DNA of 40,042 bases from Pararhizobium_B sp051960215 (GCA_051960215.1 JBQCEN010000136.1:1-40042), one strand, 5' to 3'; counted from the stretch's first letter, positions 1 through 8,775 are shown. Notes: generated by a model not told the origin, from the letters alone. Numbers and translations: made by a program.

Positions 1-298
1 CGGCGAGACGCGCGACGCCTTCGACTTCATGATCATAGCCGGCCGGCCGATGGACGACGAGGGCTACGACGCGGCGGTCGGCGCCCGCGCCGCCCGCCCG
101 ATCAGCGCGGTGAGCCCGGAGGAGGAGGAGGCGGGCGCTGCGGAGGAGGTGGCCGAACGTCTCGCCGCCGCCCGCTGCGGCCAGACGGCGACCATCGTCG
201 TCAGCGCCGATCCGGGCGAGCCGCAGCAGCGACCGGGACCGAAGCTCGTCGAGGACAAGTCGGGGAGCTGGAGCGCGACGCGCGCCGTGCGCAGCTAG
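1..298 (+). CDS. C-terminal fragment, possible exopolysaccharide chain-length / tyrosine-kinase-like protein
   Basis: The reading frame is already open at the left edge of the window (frame starting at base 2) and stops at 296-298, so only about the last 98 residues are present. The visible part has a hydrophobic strand-like segment (FDFMIIAG) followed by a short acidic loop and an alanine-rich helix. That is the arrangement of the C-terminal half of the P-loop domain of bacterial tyrosine kinases such as ExoP/Wzc, where the strand normally carries the Walker B aspartate. The ATP-binding motifs would lie outside the window. The next two genes, a GH5 hydrolase and a Wzy-like polymerase, fit an exopolysaccharide locus. 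The family call is inference from weak resemblance plus context. The coding status is well supported, because the frame is open and sits 86 bp ahead of the next gene's preferred start. Confidence 0.4.
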   Translation, partial: GETRDAFDFMIIAGRPMDDEGYDAAVGARAARPISAVSPEEEEAGAAEEVAERLAAARCGQTATIVVSADPGEPQQRPGPKLVEDKSGSWSATRAVRS

Positions 299-384
299 AA
301 CGCTTCAGGAAAGTGAAAAGCCGTTCTTCCGTCCGGAAACGCGACGAATCCAGGATGGTCGACGCCGCAGAAGGGACGGACTCC

Positions 385-1503
385 GTGAGGCGACTGACAC
401 GGCGCGATACGTTGAAGCTCGGCCTTGCCGCGGCGGCCGCATCGGCAAGCCGCGCGGCAGGCGCCGCGCCGGCAAGGCCGCAGCCGCCGTCGCACGGCTT
501 CAACCTTCCGGGCTGGGTCGACCGGCTCGACGGAACCGCACCGACGACGACGGTCCTCGACCGGCTCCATCGGCTCGGCTTCCGCGCCGTGCGGCTTCCG
601 GTCGAGCCGGGGCTGATCGCGCGGTCGAACGGCCTCGACGGCCGCCGGCTGCTCGACGCGATCGAATCCGCCGTGCGCCGCCTCGACCGCCACGGCTTCT
701 CCGTCACGCTCGACATGCACCCGGGTGACGCGGTGCTCGAAGCGCTGCGGCACGATCCGAAGCTTGCCGGCGATACGGTGAACGAAGCCTGGCGGCGTCT
801 TGCGGCCGTCGTCGCGGCGCTGCCCGCCGATACGGTCTTTGCCGAGCTCCTCAACGAGCCGCCGCTCGAAAGGCCCGTCTGGCTCGCCCTGCGGGCGCGG
901 CTCGCCGCAACGATCCGCGCCGCCTGCCCGCATCACGGCCTGATCTGGGGCCCGGCGCGCTACCAGGGCATCTGGGAGCTCGCCGGCACGCCGCCGCTCG
1001 ACGACGGCAACGCCATCGCGGCGGTCCACTACTACACGCCGATGGGCTTCACCCATCAATGCGAGAACTGGGACGCGTCGTCGCCGCTGTCGCGCATCCG
1101 CTCCCTGCCCTTTCCCGCGGACCTTTCGACACCCGCCGTATCGGAACTGCTCGACAGGTTCCGGAGCCAGGGCGACCAGGACGACGCGGCGTTCCTTCGA
1201 AACGAATTCTCCTCGCCCTGGACGGCCGCGCGGATCGCCGCCGATTTCGCCGATGCCGGGCACTGGGCCAAGGCGAACGGCCAGCCGGTCATCCTCAACG
1301 AGTTCGGCGCGCTCGGCTTCTGCACCGACCCCGCGAGCCGCAGCGCCTGGACGCGCGCGGTCCGCAGCGCCGCCGAAGCGAACGGCATCGGCTGGACCTA
1401 CTGGGAGCTTGACCACGGCTTCGGCTTCATCCGCGACCGCCGGAGCACCGACGGCTTCGACCAGACGCTGATCGCCGCCCTCCTTCCGGGCTCGGCGCCA
1501 TGA
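385..1503 (+). CDS. GH5-family glycoside hydrolase (cellulase-like), Tat-exported
   Basis: This is a secreted endo-glycosidase of the cellulase (GH5) type, probably acting on the polysaccharide made by the neighbouring genes. I prefer the GTG at 385, preceded by AGGGACGGA, because the protein then opens with a twin-arginine signal (MRRLTRRDTLKLG followed by an Ala-rich stretch). An ATG at 313 in the same frame would add 24 residues before the signal. With the GTG start the protein has 372 residues. The GH5 acid/base is E158 in ELLNEPP and the nucleophile is E306 in ILNEFG. A motif HYYTPMGF, typical of the barrel, lies between them. The stop overlaps the start of the polymerase gene by 4 bp (ATGA), so the two are translationally coupled. 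A hydrolase of this kind in an exopolysaccharide cluster usually trims or releases the polymer; the substrate cannot be read from the sequence. Confidence 0.85.
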   Translation: MRRLTRRDTLKLGLAAAAASASRAAGAAPARPQPPSHGFNLPGWVDRLDGTAPTTTVLDRLHRLGFRAVRLPVEPGLIARSNGLDGRRLLDAIESAVRRLDRHGFSVTLDMHPGDAVLEALRHDPKLAGDTVNEAWRRLAAVVAALPADTVFAELLNEPPLERPVWLALRARLAATIRAACPHHGLIWGPARYQGIWELAGTPPLDDGNAIAAVHYYTPMGFTHQCENWDASSPLSRIRSLPFPADLSTPAVSELLDRFRSQGDQDDAAFLRNEFSSPWTAARIAADFADAGHWAKANGQPVILNEFGALGFCTDPASRSAWTRAVRSAAEANGIGWTYWELDHGFGFIRDRRSTDGFDQTLIAALLPGSAP

Positions 1504-3020
1504 CGGCGAGCGGCGGCGTACTTGACGGCGGCGCTCCGGCCCGCATCGCGCCGTCGAGCGCCGAGGCCGCGCTGAATGTCGCGGCGGGGATGTTCCTCGT
1601 CGTCACGACCGTCTCGGCCTTCGCCGTCTCGACCGTCTTCGGCGTCGCGGCGACTTTCGCGCTGACGCTGCTCGCGGCTCTGGCGCTGCCGGCGGCGATG
1701 CCCATCGTGCTGCTCACCGCCTTCATCTACCAGAACATGGTCGTCGCGTGGTTCACGCCGTTCGTCGGCGACAACAACGCCTTCGACGCCATGCGGGGCG
1801 CGAACTTCGTCCTCCTGATGACGGCCTATGGCGCCTTCCTCGCCGCCTCGTTCCAGTACCGGCTGCGGGCGGTGACGGGGCTGAGGCCATGGCTCCTCTG
1901 GAGCATCGTGCTGATGGGCATCATCTGCGTCTATTTCATGCTTGGCGTCGTGCGCGGCGTGCCGAAGGACGCCGTGGTCTACTTCCGCAACACGATCACG
2001 CCGCTTGCCTGCTTCCACATCGCGCTCGTGGCGGCGAGCCTCTACCGGATCGACCTCCGGAAAGGCATCTTCTGGCTCGGCGCCGGCGCCATCATCTACG
2101 GCTATTGCGAGCTCATCTTCACGATGGACTTCCTCAGCCTGTTCCATGGCGACCTCTATATCGAGCGCGACATCCGCCGGCAGATCGAGACCGGCGTCTG
2201 GGAGCAGGCGCTGCACGAGACGGGCTTCGTGCTCCGCGGCCTCTCCGACGTGATGACGACGACCTTCTTCAACACGCCGCTCTTCAACGACATCATGCCG
2301 ACGGTCTTTCGCATCGGCGGCCCGAACTTCCACCCGATCAGCTATGCCTATACGCTCAGCATCATGGCTGCCTGGCTGCTCTTCAAGGGCCAGCGCCTGC
2401 TGCCGCTCGCGGCGCTGCCGCTGCTCATCGTCATCGGCTCGAAAGGCGCGACCTTCCTGCTCCTGCTCGCGCTTTTCGTCCGCCTCGTCTACCGGCCGCT
2501 CGGCCCGGCGCTGACGCTGACCTCCGTCATTGCCCTCTCGGGGCTCTGGGTGGGCGCTGCCATTGCCTACGGCTCGACGCATGGCGACTACCACGTCCTC
2601 GGGCTGATCGCCGGCCTGCACGGCTTCCTCGGCAACCCGTTCGGCCACGGGCTCGGGCTCGGCGGCAACCTCTCGAGCACCAGCATGCACGTCAATTGGG
2701 AGCATGCGCAGGCGACGGACTCGACCTCGGTACCGGTGGAAAGCTCCGTCGGCGTCATGCTCTACCAGATGGGCATCGGCGCCTTCGTCTTCTTCGGCTT
2801 CCTCGCGGCGATCGCGGTGACGGCCCGGCGGCTCCTGCTTACGACGGGCAAGTCGGACTTCCTCTTCGCCTTCGTCGGCGTCGTGACGATCTCCGCGAAC
2901 GCCGTGCTGCAGGAGGAAGCCTTCTTCTCGCCGCTCGCGCTCGGCTTCTGCCTGCTCCTTGCGGGCGCGGCGCTCGGAACGCATCTTCGGGAAGAAGCGC
3001 GGCCGGTCACGGGCCTGTGA
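1500..3020 (+). CDS. Wzy/O-antigen-ligase-like polysaccharide polymerase (integral membrane)
   Basis: This 506-residue protein is very hydrophobic, with roughly ten to twelve predicted membrane segments spread over residues 25-495. One large polar region at about 215-275 (from FHGDLYIERDI to FRIGGPNFHP) and a second at about 380-415 look like periplasmic loops. That layout matches Wzy polymerases and O-antigen ligase-like proteins, which join lipid-linked repeat units at the periplasmic face. No strongly conserved catalytic motif is visible, which is usual for this divergent family. The ATG overlaps the stop of the GH5 gene, and the probable chain-length protein lies just upstream. Together these make up a small exopolysaccharide polymerisation module. 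Ligase versus polymerase cannot be decided from sequence alone; polymerase is favoured by the neighbours. Confidence 0.7.
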   Translation: MTASGGVLDGGAPARIAPSSAEAALNVAAGMFLVVTTVSAFAVSTVFGVAATFALTLLAALALPAAMPIVLLTAFIYQNMVVAWFTPFVGDNNAFDAMRGANFVLLMTAYGAFLAASFQYRLRAVTGLRPWLLWSIVLMGIICVYFMLGVVRGVPKDAVVYFRNTITPLACFHIALVAASLYRIDLRKGIFWLGAGAIIYGYCELIFTMDFLSLFHGDLYIERDIRRQIETGVWEQALHETGFVLRGLSDVMTTTFFNTPLFNDIMPTVFRIGGPNFHPISYAYTLSIMAAWLLFKGQRLLPLAALPLLIVIGSKGATFLLLLALFVRLVYRPLGPALTLTSVIALSGLWVGAAIAYGSTHGDYHVLGLIAGLHGFLGNPFGHGLGLGGNLSSTSMHVNWEHAQATDSTSVPVESSVGVMLYQMGIGAFVFFGFLAAIAVTARRLLLTTGKSDFLFAFVGVVTISANAVLQEEAFFSPLALGFCLLLAGAALGTHLREEARPVTGL

Positions 3021-3087
3021 CGACGGTCGCGGAACGTCCGGGGCATGGTCCGGCGTTAACGCCACGTCCGCTGCCAGAGGAGAAGTC

Positions 3088-4599
3088 ATGATCGGTCTCA
3101 GCCTGCGCGCCAGTCTTTCCATCCTCCTCGCGCTCCTCGTCGTCTCCGGCGCCGCAGCGGAGGATCGTCCGCATCCGGGCGGGTCAGCAGCCGGCGTCAC
3201 GGCGCTGCTGCCGCCCGTCGCCACCACCTCCCACACGATCACGCTTGCCGGCCGGACGCTCTCCTACACCACCGAGGCGGGCACGCTCGATCTCCTCGGC
3301 GGCGACGGGGCGCCGATCGCCAAGATGTTTTTCGTCTCCGATACGCTGAAGGCGCCGGCGGACGCCAAGCCACGGCCGATCACCTTCGTCTTCAATGGCG
3401 GCCCGGGCGCCGCGTCGGCCTATCTGCAACTCGGCGGCATCGGCCCGCGCATCCTGGCGACGGGCGACAACGGCGGCTTCCTGCCGCCGCCGCAGACGCT
3501 GAAGGACAACCCGGACACCTGGCTCGACATGACGGACCTCGTCTTCGTCGACCCGGTCGGCACCGGCTACAGTCGCGCAGCCGGTGGCAAGAAGGACGAG
3601 GATTTCTGGAGCGTCCAGTCCGACGCCACCTCCGTCGGCGCCTTCATCCGGCTCTACCTGCAGGATCACGGGCGAATGGGGTCGCCGATCACTCTCGTCG
3701 GCGAGAGCTACGGCGGCTTCCGCGCCGCGCTTCTTGCAAAGACGCTGCAGGAGGACGTCGGCATCAGCCCCTCCGGCATCGTCATGATCTCGCCGGCGCT
3801 CGAGTTCTCGCTGATCTATCCGGACGAGTTCGCGCCGCTGCACTGGGCGCTGACGCTTCCTTCCCTCGCCGCGGTGAACCTTGCGCGACGCGGCGTGACG
3901 GGCGACGATTTCAAGAGGCAGCTGGCGGAAGTCCAGCGTTACGCGACGACAGACTACCTGACGGCGATCACCGGCGGGCTCGCCTCCGGCGGCAAGACGG
4001 CAAGCCAGACCGTCTCCCGCTACACCGGCCTGCCGCTGCCGCTCGTCCAGCGGCATTTCGCGCGCATCCCCGTCAACGTCTTCGCAAAAGAATACGACCG
4101 GGCCGACCGGCGCCGGCTCAGCCTTTACGACGGCACCATCGACGTCGCGGACATCGCGCCCCAGTCCGACCGGCTGGAGACGCCGGATCCGGTGCTCGAC
4201 CGCAGCGTGCCGGTCGTCACCTCCGCCTTCGTCGACTATGTCCGGAATACGCTGAACTACAAGACGCCGGTCAGCTATCGCCTGCTCAACCAGGAGGCGG
4301 CCGGGCACTGGGACTACGGCACGTCGGGGCGCCAGCAGGGCTATGCCGGCGCCATGGACGACCTCCAGGAGGCGCGCGCGCTCAATCCCGACCTCCGGGT
4401 GCTCATCGCGCAGGGCTATACCGACCTCGTCACGCCATTCGGCGCCGCTCGCTACCTCATCAACCAGCTTCCGCCGCTTGCCGGCGCCCGGCCGATCGAG
4501 ATGCACGTCTATCCGGGCGGCCACATGCTCTATCTGAGGCCGGACAGCCGCCACGACCTGAAGCGCGACGCCGCCAACATCTACCAGGACCAGCCGTAG
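3088..4599 (+). CDS. Secreted S10-family serine carboxypeptidase
   Basis: This is a 503-residue serine carboxypeptidase of family S10, an alpha/beta-hydrolase that removes C-terminal residues from peptides and is active at acidic pH in studied members. The ATG at 3088 is chosen because AGAGGAGAA lies directly upstream and the product then starts with a clean Sec signal peptide (MIGLSLRASLSILLALLVV, cleaved near AAA-E). The frame is open further upstream but would place the signal internally. An oxyanion-region motif FNGGPGAAS is present. The nucleophile is S207 in GESYGG, followed by D446 in YTDLVTPF and H479 in PGGHMLY, so the triad is complete. It follows the polymerase gene by 67 bp on the same strand and may be transcribed with it, though no functional link to polysaccharide is apparent. 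Confidence 0.9.
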   Translation: MIGLSLRASLSILLALLVVSGAAAEDRPHPGGSAAGVTALLPPVATTSHTITLAGRTLSYTTEAGTLDLLGGDGAPIAKMFFVSDTLKAPADAKPRPITFVFNGGPGAASAYLQLGGIGPRILATGDNGGFLPPPQTLKDNPDTWLDMTDLVFVDPVGTGYSRAAGGKKDEDFWSVQSDATSVGAFIRLYLQDHGRMGSPITLVGESYGGFRAALLAKTLQEDVGISPSGIVMISPALEFSLIYPDEFAPLHWALTLPSLAAVNLARRGVTGDDFKRQLAEVQRYATTDYLTAITGGLASGGKTASQTVSRYTGLPLPLVQRHFARIPVNVFAKEYDRADRRRLSLYDGTIDVADIAPQSDRLETPDPVLDRSVPVVTSAFVDYVRNTLNYKTPVSYRLLNQEAAGHWDYGTSGRQQGYAGAMDDLQEARALNPDLRVLIAQGYTDLVTPFGAARYLINQLPPLAGARPIEMHVYPGGHMLYLRPDSRHDLKRDAANIYQDQP

Positions 4600-4610
4600 A
4601 TCGGGACTGA

Positions 4611-4657
4611 CTTTCAACGCGGCGGCAACGCCGCGCCGGGCAACCGCAGCTTGAAAG
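4611..4657 (+). other. Structured intergenic element between carboxypeptidase and OsmC genes
   Basis: Eleven bases after the carboxypeptidase stop lies CTTTCAA (4611-4617), repeated inverted as TTGAAAG (4651-4657). Inside it is a perfect 6-bp stem, GCGGCG (4619-4624) and CGCCGC (4629-4634), closed by the tetraloop GCAA, a stable GNRA-type loop. No T-tract follows, so it does not look like a classical intrinsic terminator. It may protect the 3' end of the upstream message or be a factor-dependent end. Confidence 0.45.
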
Positions 4658-4697
4658 CGCGGCAAGTCCGGCTACCATCGTCGCGAAAGGAGAGCCC

Positions 4698-5237
4698 ATG
4701 GACACCGAAACCCTGAAGACATTGCAAGCTCCTCTCAAGGAACGCTACAGGCAGAGCCCGGCGGAGGCGCGGATCACGTTGCGTGCCGAAGGCGACCTCT
4801 CCGCAGACGGCATCGCCTGCAAGGTCGACACCGGCCGTGCGCTCGTCGAGGCGGGGCTGCATCCGGCGACGGGCGGCAGCGGCCTGCAGGCCTGTTCGGG
4901 CGACATGCTGCTCGAAGCGCTCGCCGCCTGCGCCGGCGTCACCCTGAAGGCGGTCGCGACGGCGCTCGACTTCAAGCTTGACGGCGGCACCGTCCATGTC
5001 GAAGGCGACCTCGACTTCCGCGGCACGCTCGGCGTCGCCAAGGAGGCGCCGGTCGGCTTCACGGACATCCGCGTCCGGTTCGAGCTCGATACGGACGAGA
5101 CGGAGGAGCGGATTGCGACCCTCACGAAGCTGACGGAACGCTACTGCGTCGTCTTCCAGACGCTGGCGCATCCGCCTGGGATAGCCCTCGCCCTCTCGCG
5201 CTCAGAGCCAGAGCGGGCCGATCAACCGGCCGAATGA
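4698..5237 (+). CDS. OsmC/Ohr-family peroxiredoxin-like protein
   Basis: This is a 179-residue protein of the OsmC superfamily. Studied members reduce organic and inorganic hydroperoxides through a cysteine pair in a dimer. The start follows GAAAGGAG by a good distance. The two expected cysteines are present: C78 in LAACAGVTL, at the head of the long central helix, and C150 in ERYCVVFQTL. Their 72-residue spacing is close to that of OsmC. The protein is cytosolic, with no signal peptide. The N-terminal 50 residues differ from classical Ohr, so the broad family name is used. It is preceded by a hairpin region and followed by about 100 bp before the sensor kinase gene. No OhrR-type regulator is adjacent. 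Confidence 0.85.
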   Translation: MDTETLKTLQAPLKERYRQSPAEARITLRAEGDLSADGIACKVDTGRALVEAGLHPATGGSGLQACSGDMLLEALAACAGVTLKAVATALDFKLDGGTVHVEGDLDFRGTLGVAKEAPVGFTDIRVRFELDTDETEERIATLTKLTERYCVVFQTLAHPPGIALALSRSEPERADQPAE

Positions 5238-5322
5238 CCGTCTCGGGGGTGGCTTGTGATTGTCTGCGTGCCTCCGGTGCTCTAACGCTATGACGAGCTG
5301 CAGTGGGGCAGCCCTCGATGTG

Positions 5323-5339
5323 TCCGCTCCGCGAGCGGA
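5323..5339 (+). promoter_or_regulatory. Hairpin in the leader of the LOV histidine kinase gene
   Basis: A perfect 7-bp inverted repeat, TCCGCTC (5323-5329) and GAGCGGA (5333-5339), with a 3-base loop, ends next to the GGAG at 5342-5345 that serves the chosen GTG start at 5355. If translation instead began at the GTG at 5340, the only purine-rich ribosome site would lie inside this stem. The element could affect translation initiation; this is inference. Confidence 0.4.
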
Positions 5340-5354
5340 GTGGAGCCGCCTTCC

Positions 5355-6845
5355 GTGACCGACAAGAACGAAGAAAAGCGCATCGAGCGCGAAATCCGGC
5401 GCGGGCACGACAGTGCCGATCCCTTCGCCGCGGCGGTGCGCGCGACGCGCATGCCGATGCTGATCACCGATCCGCGTCAGCCGGACAATCCGATCGTCTT
5501 CGCCAACGACGCCTTCGCACGGCTCACCGGCTATGCCCGCGAGGAAACCCTCGGGCGCAACTGCCGCTTCCTGCAAGGGCCGGATACCGATCCCGCCGCT
5601 GTCGACAAGATCCGCGATGCCGTCGCCCGGCGGGTGCCGATCGAGATCGAAATCCTGAACTACCGCAAGAACGGCACGACCTTCTGCAACCGCGTGCTGA
5701 TCTCGCCGGTCTTCGACGGCGACGACCTCATCTACTTCTTCGCCTCGCAGTACGACGTCACGCACGAGCGCGAACGGGTGACGCGCCTCGAGGTCGACCG
5801 TGGCGCGCTGGAGGCCGAGGTCGAGCGGCGCACGCACGAGATCGCCGCCAGCGAGGAACGGCTGCGCTTCGTGCTGGAGGCGGGACGCCTCGGCGCCTGG
5901 ACCTTCGACATCGAAAGCGGGCGCCTGTTCGCCTCCGGTATCTGCAAGGAGAGCTTCGGCCGTTCGAAAACCGAAGCCTTCGGCTATGACGACTTCAAGG
6001 GCGCGATCCTCCTCCGCGACAGGATGCGCTGGCAGGAAGCCGTCCAGGCGTCGATCGACAGCCGCGTCGACCTCGACGTCGAGTGTCGTATCGCCACGCC
6101 GGCGGGCAGCGTCCGCTGGATTCAGATTCGCGGGCGGACGAGCTTCGATCTCCAAGGCCGGCCGCTGCGGCTTGCCGGCGTGACGCTCGACATCACCGAC
6201 CGCAAGAGCGCGGAAGAGCATCGCGACATGCTGACGCGCGAGATGGACCATCGCGTCAAGAACACGCTCGCCAAGGTGCAGGCGATCTTTTCGCAGACGC
6301 TCCGGAACGCCGATTCGATCGACGAGGCGCAGAAGGTCATCGCAGCCCGCATGCAGGCGCTCGCCGCCACGCACGACGTCCTGACGCGGGAGGGATGGAC
6401 GCATGCCGGCTTTACCGACATCGTCGCGGCTGCGCTCCGGCCCTTCCGCTCCGAAGGCGATGGCCGCATCCGCGCCGGCGGCCCGGACATCCGGCTGATG
6501 CCGCGGGCAGCGACGGCGCTCTCGCTCGCCCTGCACGAGCTCGGGACGAATGCCGTCAAATATGGCGCGCTCTCGGTGACGAAGGGCTTCGTGACGCTGA
6601 ACTGGTGGCTCGACGACGGCGACACCCGGCTGCGGCTCGAATGGCGGGAGATCGACGGTCCTCCCGTCGTCGCGCCGTCGCACCGCGGCTTCGGCACGCG
6701 CTTGATCGAGCAGATGCTCGCCGCCGACTTCGGCGGAACGGCCAAGCTCGACTTCCGGACCGCGGGGGCGATTTTCGTCCTCGAAGCCGACCTTTCCGAT
6801 ATCTGCGAGCCGTCCTTCGACGCCGAGGCGGCGCAGGACGGCTGA
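5355..6845 (+). CDS. Blue-light LOV-PAS HWE-family sensor histidine kinase
   Basis: This is a soluble photosensory histidine kinase. I chose the GTG at 5355 (GGAG 9 bases upstream), giving 496 residues; the GTG at 5340 is an alternative. A LOV domain occupies about residues 25-135 and carries the flavin-adduct motif GRNCRFLQ with the photoactive cysteine C70, so light-dependent adduct formation is expected. A helical linker (about 135-165) leads to a second PAS domain (about 165-285). The kinase part has the phosphoacceptor H299 in MDHRVKN, the N-box region H394-E395 in HELGTNAVKYG, and the WRE signature W430-R431-E432 that defines HWE kinases. The architecture resembles the light-activated LOV-HK of Brucella and relatives. 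No membrane segment is seen. No response regulator is adjacent, so it is an orphan kinase here and its partner lies elsewhere. It is convergent with the ABC permease gene, 12 bp away. Confidence 0.93.
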   Translation: MTDKNEEKRIEREIRRGHDSADPFAAAVRATRMPMLITDPRQPDNPIVFANDAFARLTGYAREETLGRNCRFLQGPDTDPAAVDKIRDAVARRVPIEIEILNYRKNGTTFCNRVLISPVFDGDDLIYFFASQYDVTHERERVTRLEVDRGALEAEVERRTHEIAASEERLRFVLEAGRLGAWTFDIESGRLFASGICKESFGRSKTEAFGYDDFKGAILLRDRMRWQEAVQASIDSRVDLDVECRIATPAGSVRWIQIRGRTSFDLQGRPLRLAGVTLDITDRKSAEEHRDMLTREMDHRVKNTLAKVQAIFSQTLRNADSIDEAQKVIAARMQALAATHDVLTREGWTHAGFTDIVAAALRPFRSEGDGRIRAGGPDIRLMPRAATALSLALHELGTNAVKYGALSVTKGFVTLNWWLDDGDTRLRLEWREIDGPPVVAPSHRGFGTRLIEQMLAADFGGTAKLDFRTAGAIFVLEADLSDICEPSFDAEAAQDG

Positions 6846-6857
6846 AAACGCGCGCCG

Positions 6858-7760
6858 CTACTCCTTCACGGCCCCCGTCATCGACGAGACGTAGTAGTCG
6901 ACGAAGAACGAGTAGAGGATGACGACCGGCAGCGAGCCGAAGAGCGCACCGGCCATCAGCGAGCCCCATTCGTAGACGTCCGAGCGCACGAGCTCGGTCA
7001 GCACGCCGACCGGCACCGTCTTGTTTTCCGACGACTGGATGAAGGTCAGCGCGTAGATGAACTCGTTCCAGGAGAGCGTGAAGGCGAAGATGCCGGCCGA
7101 GATCAACCCCGGCACCGAGAGCGGCAGGATGATCTTGACGAGGATCTGCCAGCGGGTCGCCCCGTCCATCAGCGCGCATTCCTCGAGCTCGAAGGGAATC
7201 GAGCGGAAATAGCCCATCAGCAGCCAGGTGCAGAACGGGATGAGGAAGGTCGGATAGGTGAGGATCAGCGCCCACTTGCTGTCGTAGAGGCCGAGCTTGA
7301 AGACCATCAGCGCCAGCGGGATGAACAGGATCGACGGCGGCACGAGATAGGCGAGGAAGATCGAGAGGCCGACCGTGCGCGAGCCGGAGAAGCGCATCCG
7401 CTCGATCGCGTAGGCGGCGAGCACCGACACCGCGACCGAGATGATCGTCGCGGCGATGGTGATCACCATCGTGTTCCAGAGCCAGGCCGGATAGTCCGTC
7501 TGGAAGAGCAGGTACTTGATGTGCTCCAGCGTCGGATGCACCACCCAGAACGGGCTGTAGTGCTTGTAGTCCGTCATCTGGGCGTTCGGCTTGTGGGAGG
7601 TGATCGCCATCCCGTAGACCGGGAAGAGCAGCACGATCATGAAGACCGCGAGCGGCAGGTAGACGGTAACCAGGCGTCTCGGCAGGCTTGCCAGATAGGC
7701 CATGCCGCCTTCATCGCCATGGAGCGCGGGGGCGCTCGTCGTCGTCGAAGCCTCGGCCAT
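6858..7760 (-). CDS. CUT1-type sugar ABC transporter permease (MalG-like)
   Basis: This is the second inner-membrane permease of a carbohydrate importer. The 300-residue protein has six predicted membrane helices, the first at about 33-53. The cytoplasmic EAA loop lies at 193-212 (EECALMDGATRWQ then IILP) and docks on the ATPase. The start ATG shares one base with the stop of the upstream permease gene (TGATG), and GGGAGG lies within the end of that gene, so the two are translationally coupled. It is the last gene of the operon. The N-terminal 30 residues are polar, as in MalG homologues. The transported sugar cannot be read from the permease. Confidence 0.93.
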   Translation of the reverse strand: MAEASTTTSAPALHGDEGGMAYLASLPRRLVTVYLPLAVFMIVLLFPVYGMAITSHKPNAQMTDYKHYSPFWVVHPTLEHIKYLLFQTDYPAWLWNTMVITIAATIISVAVSVLAAYAIERMRFSGSRTVGLSIFLAYLVPPSILFIPLALMVFKLGLYDSKWALILTYPTFLIPFCTWLLMGYFRSIPFELEECALMDGATRWQILVKIILPLSVPGLISAGIFAFTLSWNEFIYALTFIQSSENKTVPVGVLTELVRSDVYEWGSLMAGALFGSLPVVILYSFFVDYYVSSMTGAVKE

Positions 7761-8707
7761 CAGTCGCGCCCTCCCTGCTGCCAGCGTCGCCGCTGCATGC
7801 CGAAATAACTGAACAGGATCGCGGCGAGCAGGAACGGGATCATCGCCACCGCGATCGCCGCGCCTTCGCCGAGGTGGCCGCCGGGGATTGCCCGCTGGAA
7901 GGAGAGCGTCGCCATCAGATGCGTCGCGTTGACCGGGCCGCCGCGCGTCAGAACGTAGATGAGCTGGAAGTCGGTGAAGGTGAAGAGCACCGAGAAGGTC
8001 ATGACGACAGCGATGATCGGCGTCAGCATCGGCAGGGTCACGTGGCGGAAGCGCTGCCAGGAGCCGGCGCCGTCGAGCGTCGCCGCCTCGTAGAGCGACG
8101 GCGAGATCGTCTGCAGGCCGGCGAGCAGCGTGATCGCCACGAAGGGGATGCCGCGCCAGACGTTGGCGGCGATGACGGAGGCGCGCGCCAGCGTCGGATC
8201 GCCGAGGAAGTTGATCGGCGCCGAGATGAGGCCGATCTTCATCAGGACGTAGGAAATGATCGAGAACTGCGCGTCGTAGATCCACCAGAAGGCGATCGCC
8301 GAGAGCACGGTCGGCACGACCCAGGGAAGCAGGATGACGGCGCGGAAGAAGGCCTTGAACGGCAGCCTCTCGTTGAGGATCAGCGCCAGCCAGAGCCCGA
8401 GGGCGAATTTCGCGACCGAGGCGACGGCCGTATAAAGGATCGTATTGACGACGGAGAGCCAGAAGACCGGATCGTCCCAGAGATAGCGGTAGTTCTCGAG
8501 CCCGATGAAGACGCCGGGACGGCCGATCGACGTATCGGTGAAGCCGAGCCAGACGCCGAGGCCGAGCGGATAGGTCAGGAAGATGAGCAGGAAGGCTGCG
8601 GCCGGAAGCAGGAAGATCAGGCCGAGCACGTTCCTGTTTTCCATCAAACGCGACAGGCGGCTGCGCGGCGGAGCGCGCCTCAGGGCAATCTCTGCAGTGG
8701 CGGTCAT
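7760..8707 (-). CDS. CUT1-type sugar ABC transporter permease (MalF-like)
   Basis: This is the first permease of the same importer, 315 residues, with six predicted helices. The first runs from about residue 28 to 52, after a basic N-terminus. The EAA loop is at 207-226 (YEAATLDGAGSWQ ending in VTLP), which matches the consensus closely. The protein lacks the long periplasmic insertion of enteric MalF, as is usual for the UgpA/LacF group. It lies 142 bp downstream of the binding-protein gene, and that gap carries a strong hairpin (8776-8804), which may lower permease expression relative to the binding protein. Confidence 0.93.
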   Translation of the reverse strand: MTATAEIALRRAPPRSRLSRLMENRNVLGLIFLLPAAAFLLIFLTYPLGLGVWLGFTDTSIGRPGVFIGLENYRYLWDDPVFWLSVVNTILYTAVASVAKFALGLWLALILNERLPFKAFFRAVILLPWVVPTVLSAIAFWWIYDAQFSIISYVLMKIGLISAPINFLGDPTLARASVIAANVWRGIPFVAITLLAGLQTISPSLYEAATLDGAGSWQRFRHVTLPMLTPIIAVVMTFSVLFTFTDFQLIYVLTRGGPVNATHLMATLSFQRAIPGGHLGEGAAIAVAMIPFLLAAILFSYFGMQRRRWQQGGRD

Positions 8708-8775
8708 CGTGTCGTCCTGCTGGCGACGGCAGCCGGCGTCGCAGAACGCGTCGGCTTCGTCTCATTACGGGTGGC

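Noticed and set aside
1398..3242. A 614-codon minus-strand frame opposite the polymerase gene
   Set aside because: The product is charged and repetitive without recognisable domains, while the plus strand encodes a clear polytopic membrane protein with coupled neighbours.
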